DNA of 64,000 bases from CAG-170 sp022779365 (lineage in GTDB: Bacteria; Bacillota; Clostridia; Oscillospirales; Oscillospiraceae): positions 1-64,000 of the forward strand of contig JALFSI010000050.1 of NCBI GenBank assembly GCA_022779365.1, in the 5' to 3' direction. A program made the position numbers and the translations under genes. The notes below the pieces were generated by a model. The model was not told where the DNA came from and searched no databases. It saw only the letters and a program-made list of their open reading frames with translations. Below are positions 61,187 through 64,000 of this stretch, one piece after another. Position 1 is the stretch's first letter; each line of letters opens with the position of its first letter.

Positions 61187-64000
61187 TCAGGTTTTCAGAA
61201 ATCGGCGGAGCATTGCAGCGATCTCTGCGCGCGTTGCCGTGCCCTGCGGGTCAAGGAGCTTGCCGGGCTTGCCGGTGATGATGCCGTTCGATACCGCCCA
61301 GCGCATGGCATCCCGCGCCCAGGACGAGACCGTCCCGGCGTCCTTAAAGTCCGTAAGATCGGTTTCGATCTGGAGGCGCTCGCCGGAATACTGCGCGTAG
61401 CGGTAGAGCATTGCGGCGAACTGCTCGCGCGTGACGGGCGCGTTCGGGGCGAACGTGCCGTCGCCAAAGCCGCGCACGATGCCGTTTTCATTCGCCCACG
61501 CGACAGCGGCGGAGTACCACTGACCGCTCGCAACATCGGTAAAGCGGCTGTCCGCATCTGCCTTTGGCGAGCCGTCCATGCGCCAGAGGACCGTTGCGAT
61601 CATGGCACGCGTCGTGCTGGCGTAGGGGCTGAACGTGCGCTTTGCAGTGCCCTTCAGCAGCCCCTCGCTGTGTGCAAACAGCACATCCTCATAGAACCAG
61701 TCGCTTTCAAACACATCACGGAAGGGGCTTTCCTCATCGTGCTCCTGCTCAGATGGGCGCTTGCTGCTGCTGCCGGAGCTGCCGCCGGACGAGGGATTCT
61801 CAGGCGGCGTCCACTGCTCGCGCGGAGTGACGATGACCGCCGCCGGGTCAGACAGATTGCCCATGCTGTCCTGCGCCGTGACCTTGCCGAGCAGAGACTC
61901 AAAGCCTGCCGTCTCAGACGGGTCAGTGCCGGAATTTCTTGTGAGCACGCCGGGGATCGTAAAGCGACCCGTATCATCCGCCGTGGCGATGACCACCTCG
62001 TCGTCGGCATCTTCATCCTGCTCAGTGGCTCTGGGGATCGTGAGCTTGACGCTCAGCCCCGGCTCAGTCGTGCCGGTAATGGCGTATTTGCCGGTGTTCG
62101 GGTCGGCGGCGACGTTCTCATTGTCGAGCGTGACGACCGGCGCGATGTCATCGAGCGTCAGGCGGAGGTAGTATTCCGTCGTGTCATTGCCCTCCGTGAC
62201 GGTCAGCTTGACGCGCCCGCTGCCCTCGATGAGGGCTTTGCCGTCGTCGTCTGCCGTGACATCGCCATTAGCGCCGACCGTAAATGTACCCGTGCCCGGC
62301 TCGGGCGCGATCTCGACGGTGAAGCCGCCGCCGTCATAGCCGTCGATGGTGAACAGAGTGCCGTCCGGCAGCTCCTTCCATGTGAGCGTGTCATAGCCGT
62401 TGTCGGCGTTCAGCGTAACCGCCTGACCATTCGAAGCGGTCACGGTGATTGCCTTCGGTGTGTAGGCGGGGAGGTTTGTTTCGGGAGACAGCATGGCGTT
62501 GCTGTAGTAGCGCGTATCCAGAGCGCCGTCCTCGCCGCTGGCGTCGGCGTCCCGCTTGAAGGACTCGACTGTGGCGCGGTAGTTCACATTCGCGGGCGCG
62601 TTGTCATACGCCGCGCCGGTCCCTGTGACGGACGGGTTCTCCGTGCCGCTGATCTCCAGCTCTTTGCCGTACACGGTGGGCGCCATGCGCAGGGAATAGG
62701 TGCTGCCGTTGATCGTTGCGGCGGGCTGGTTGCTGTTTGCCGCAAAGTCGGCATTTTCCAGCTCATAGGGCGCTCCCGCCTGCTTCCATTCGCCGCCCTC
62801 CTCGTAGTAGAGCGTCACACGGTAGCCGTCGGCGTCGTCAACAGCCGTCCAGCTCGCGGCCAGCGTCTCGTTGCCGGTGGCAGCCAGCGTGACGTTGGTC
62901 GGCTCGCTGGGTGTATTGACGTTGGTGTAGGAGATCGTAGCGGTGGAGGTTGCGGTGTCCACCGTGACCCAGGAATATTCATCCTCGCCGATCTCACCGT
63001 CGCCGTTAAAGTCGCCGGTGATGCGATCGACCAGCACCGCCGTAACATGGTACTCGCCTGTGGGGGCGAGAGAGCCTTCCGTGGGAACGGTATAGTTGAA
63101 GGGCTCGCTCTCGATCATGTCCAGGAAGTAATGTTCGCCCGAGCGATCCGGCTCCGTATCAAGGTAGTAGCGCACGGCGTAGGTCTTGCCATCACGCTTG
63201 TTCGCGATCGTGCTTTCGGCATCGCGATCGCTCAGACTGAAGCTGAGCGTCGTGGGCTTGGCGGAGGCGGACAGAACGTAGGTAAAATCGCAGCCCGCCT
63301 TCACGGTGAAGGTCTGCGCCGCATTGGCGGGCAGCCCGGTCGCGATGAGAAGCCCCTCGACAAGCTCGTCGTCCACAATATCCGTAATATCCGTGCAGTT
63401 CGCCTGCTCCGGGTTTGTAAAGACGTTTCCTGCGATGACCGGGTCTACCAGCGTGAGGGGAGAGTCGTCCGGCAGGGTGATCTCGAGACCGTTCTTCAGC
63501 TCCGCAAGCGTTGCGTCCTTCGGGAAGAGCTGGAGGAGCAGCGTGTCCGCGCCGGAATTATGCGGAGAGGTGATCGTCTCGGAATAGCGTCCGTCCGCGC
63601 CCTGAACGGCATACAGCGCGTCCTGAGTCTCGGCGACCGGCAGCTCAAACAGGCTGGTCTCCAGCACGGCGATGCCGACCTGCTCGCCGGTCTCATCGTC
63701 ACGGAGCACTCCGAGCGGTATCGACGTGACCTGCGTCGAGGCGCTGCGCCCTCCGCCGACGTACCACGCGTTTTTGTCGATCTCCTGCTCCAGACTCCAG
63801 CCGTTGTTGATGTTTCTGTACAGATGGAAAGCACCGCCGACATGGTCGGGAATGACATAGAATACGCGCCAGTGCGTCAGCAGGAAGTTGCCGGTGTGCG
63901 ACAGACCGCCGTAGATGCTGAGGTTATCCCATGCGGACTTGGCGGCGTCGGAGAAGGAGGTGCCCTTTGCGACCTTCATCGCCGTCTGCCCGCCGAGGAT
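61187..64000 (-). CDS. Large surface protein with three SLH domains (5' end outside window)
   Basis: At least 937 residues are encoded, and the frame stays open to the right edge, so the N-terminus and signal peptide are missing. A long beta-rich region comes first. It includes an EF-hand/dockerin-like loop (GDFNGDGEIGEDEY), a fibronectin-III-like module (NVTLAATGNETLAASWTAVD) and Ig-like repeats ending in AVIVTPREQW. A Ser/Gly-rich linker (SSGGSSGSSSKRP) leads to three S-layer homology domains at the C-terminus (starting near FRDVFESDWFYEDV, RFTDVASGQWYS and DFKDAGTVSSWA). SLH domains bind pyruvylated wall polymer, so this is a cell-surface or adhesive protein. Ligand unknown. Confidence 0.88.
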   Translation of the reverse strand: MLGGQTAMKVAKGTSFSDAAKSAWDNLSIYGGLSHTGNFLLTHWRVFYVIPDHVGGAFHLYRNINNGWSLEQEIDKNAWYVGGGRSASTQVTSIPLGVLRDDETGEQVGIAVLETSLFELPVAETQDALYAVQGADGRYSETITSPHNSGADTLLLQLFPKDATLAELKNGLEITLPDDSPLTLVDPVIAGNVFTNPEQANCTDITDIVDDELVEGLLIATGLPANAAQTFTVKAGCDFTYVLSASAKPTTLSFSLSDRDAESTIANKRDGKTYAVRYYLDTEPDRSGEHYFLDMIESEPFNYTVPTEGSLAPTGEYHVTAVLVDRITGDFNGDGEIGEDEYSWVTVDTATSTATISYTNVNTPSEPTNVTLAATGNETLAASWTAVDDADGYRVTLYYEEGGEWKQAGAPYELENADFAANSNQPAATINGSTYSLRMAPTVYGKELEISGTENPSVTGTGAAYDNAPANVNYRATVESFKRDADASGEDGALDTRYYSNAMLSPETNLPAYTPKAITVTASNGQAVTLNADNGYDTLTWKELPDGTLFTIDGYDGGGFTVEIAPEPGTGTFTVGANGDVTADDDGKALIEGSGRVKLTVTEGNDTTEYYLRLTLDDIAPVVTLDNENVAADPNTGKYAITGTTEPGLSVKLTIPRATEQDEDADDEVVIATADDTGRFTIPGVLTRNSGTDPSETAGFESLLGKVTAQDSMGNLSDPAAVIVTPREQWTPPENPSSGGSSGSSSKRPSEQEHDEESPFRDVFESDWFYEDVLFAHSEGLLKGTAKRTFSPYASTTRAMIATVLWRMDGSPKADADSRFTDVASGQWYSAAVAWANENGIVRGFGDGTFAPNAPVTREQFAAMLYRYAQYSGERLQIETDLTDFKDAGTVSSWARDAMRWAVSNGIITGKPGKLLDPQGTATRAEIAAMLRRFLKT

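Overview
The window is chromosomal DNA from a GC-rich, Gram-positive, endospore-forming anaerobe of the class Clostridia, most likely the Oscillospirales/Oscillospiraceae. Evidence: spoIIR, S-layer homology (SLH) domains, AddAB instead of RecBCD, a Firmicutes-type rnc-smc-ftsY cluster, a leuS T-box leader, and textbook sigma-A promoters (TTGACA-17-TATAAT) in front of most operons. Assignment to genus is not possible from the sequence alone.

Layout. (1) 1-3,700: an AT-richer relic of mobile DNA. It holds a minus-strand phage lysis module (truncated SLH endolysin, small membrane protein, LLH-type holin, XhlA-like protein), a candidate type I toxin-antitoxin locus with a Hol-Tox-like peptide, a perfect 54-bp tandem duplication, and the first ~50 codons of a Tn916-type integrase. 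It abuts a 5'-truncated methionyl-tRNA synthetase gene. (2) 4.3-8.3 kb: GNAT, AraC/GyrI-like regulator, two-gene ABC exporter. (3) 8.7-29.8 kb: housekeeping backbone: ktrB-ktrA-tsnR/rlmB-like, dprA-topA-trmFO-plsX-rnc, smc-ftsY-rdgB-yhbY-nadD/yqeK-LCP-rsfS, T-box-leuS, rpsU. (4) 29.8-33.2 kb: orphan minus-strand gene, yqeG, M24 peptidase, efp, acidic zinc-ribbon protein. (5) 33.4-37.5 kb: sugar-kinase/isomerase locus with signs of transfer and decay: full xylulokinase, a DUF4867 gene with an in-frame amber codon, a FucI/AraA-like isomerase, then a second copy of only the 3' third of the kinase gene. (6) 37.5-43.3 kb: TSCPD protein, two divergent YbaK-family genes sharing one palindromic -35 box, ClpP-like protease, uppP, ftsK/spoIIIE. 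(7) 43.4-50.4 kb: ECF S component, then an operon joining a SorE-like sugar-phosphate dehydrogenase to a lipoyl E2, a fused E1 alpha-beta and a HAD phosphatase. (8) 50.4-64 kb: DUF378, thrH, DUF1015, ispE, spoIIR, addB-addA, and the C-terminal part of a large SLH surface protein running off the right edge.

How the parts work together. The backbone covers chromosome handling (smc, topA, ftsK, addAB, dprA), translation (leuS, rpsU, efp, rsfS, yhbY, YbaK deacylases), envelope assembly (plsX, uppP, LCP, ispE, SLH protein) and ion homeostasis (ktrAB). The two metabolic loci are the most distinctive. The 33.4-37.5 kb locus carries an inner block that is rich in GGCC, while neighbouring genes nearly lack that tetranucleotide. 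The 44.3-50.4 kb operon pairs a sorbose-1-phosphate-reductase-like enzyme with a 2-oxoacid dehydrogenase complex lacking a local E3; its substrate cannot be assigned, and it is the best candidate here for an undescribed pathway.

No rRNA, tRNA, CRISPR array or replication origin was seen. All coordinates and counts were read by eye; no database search was run.
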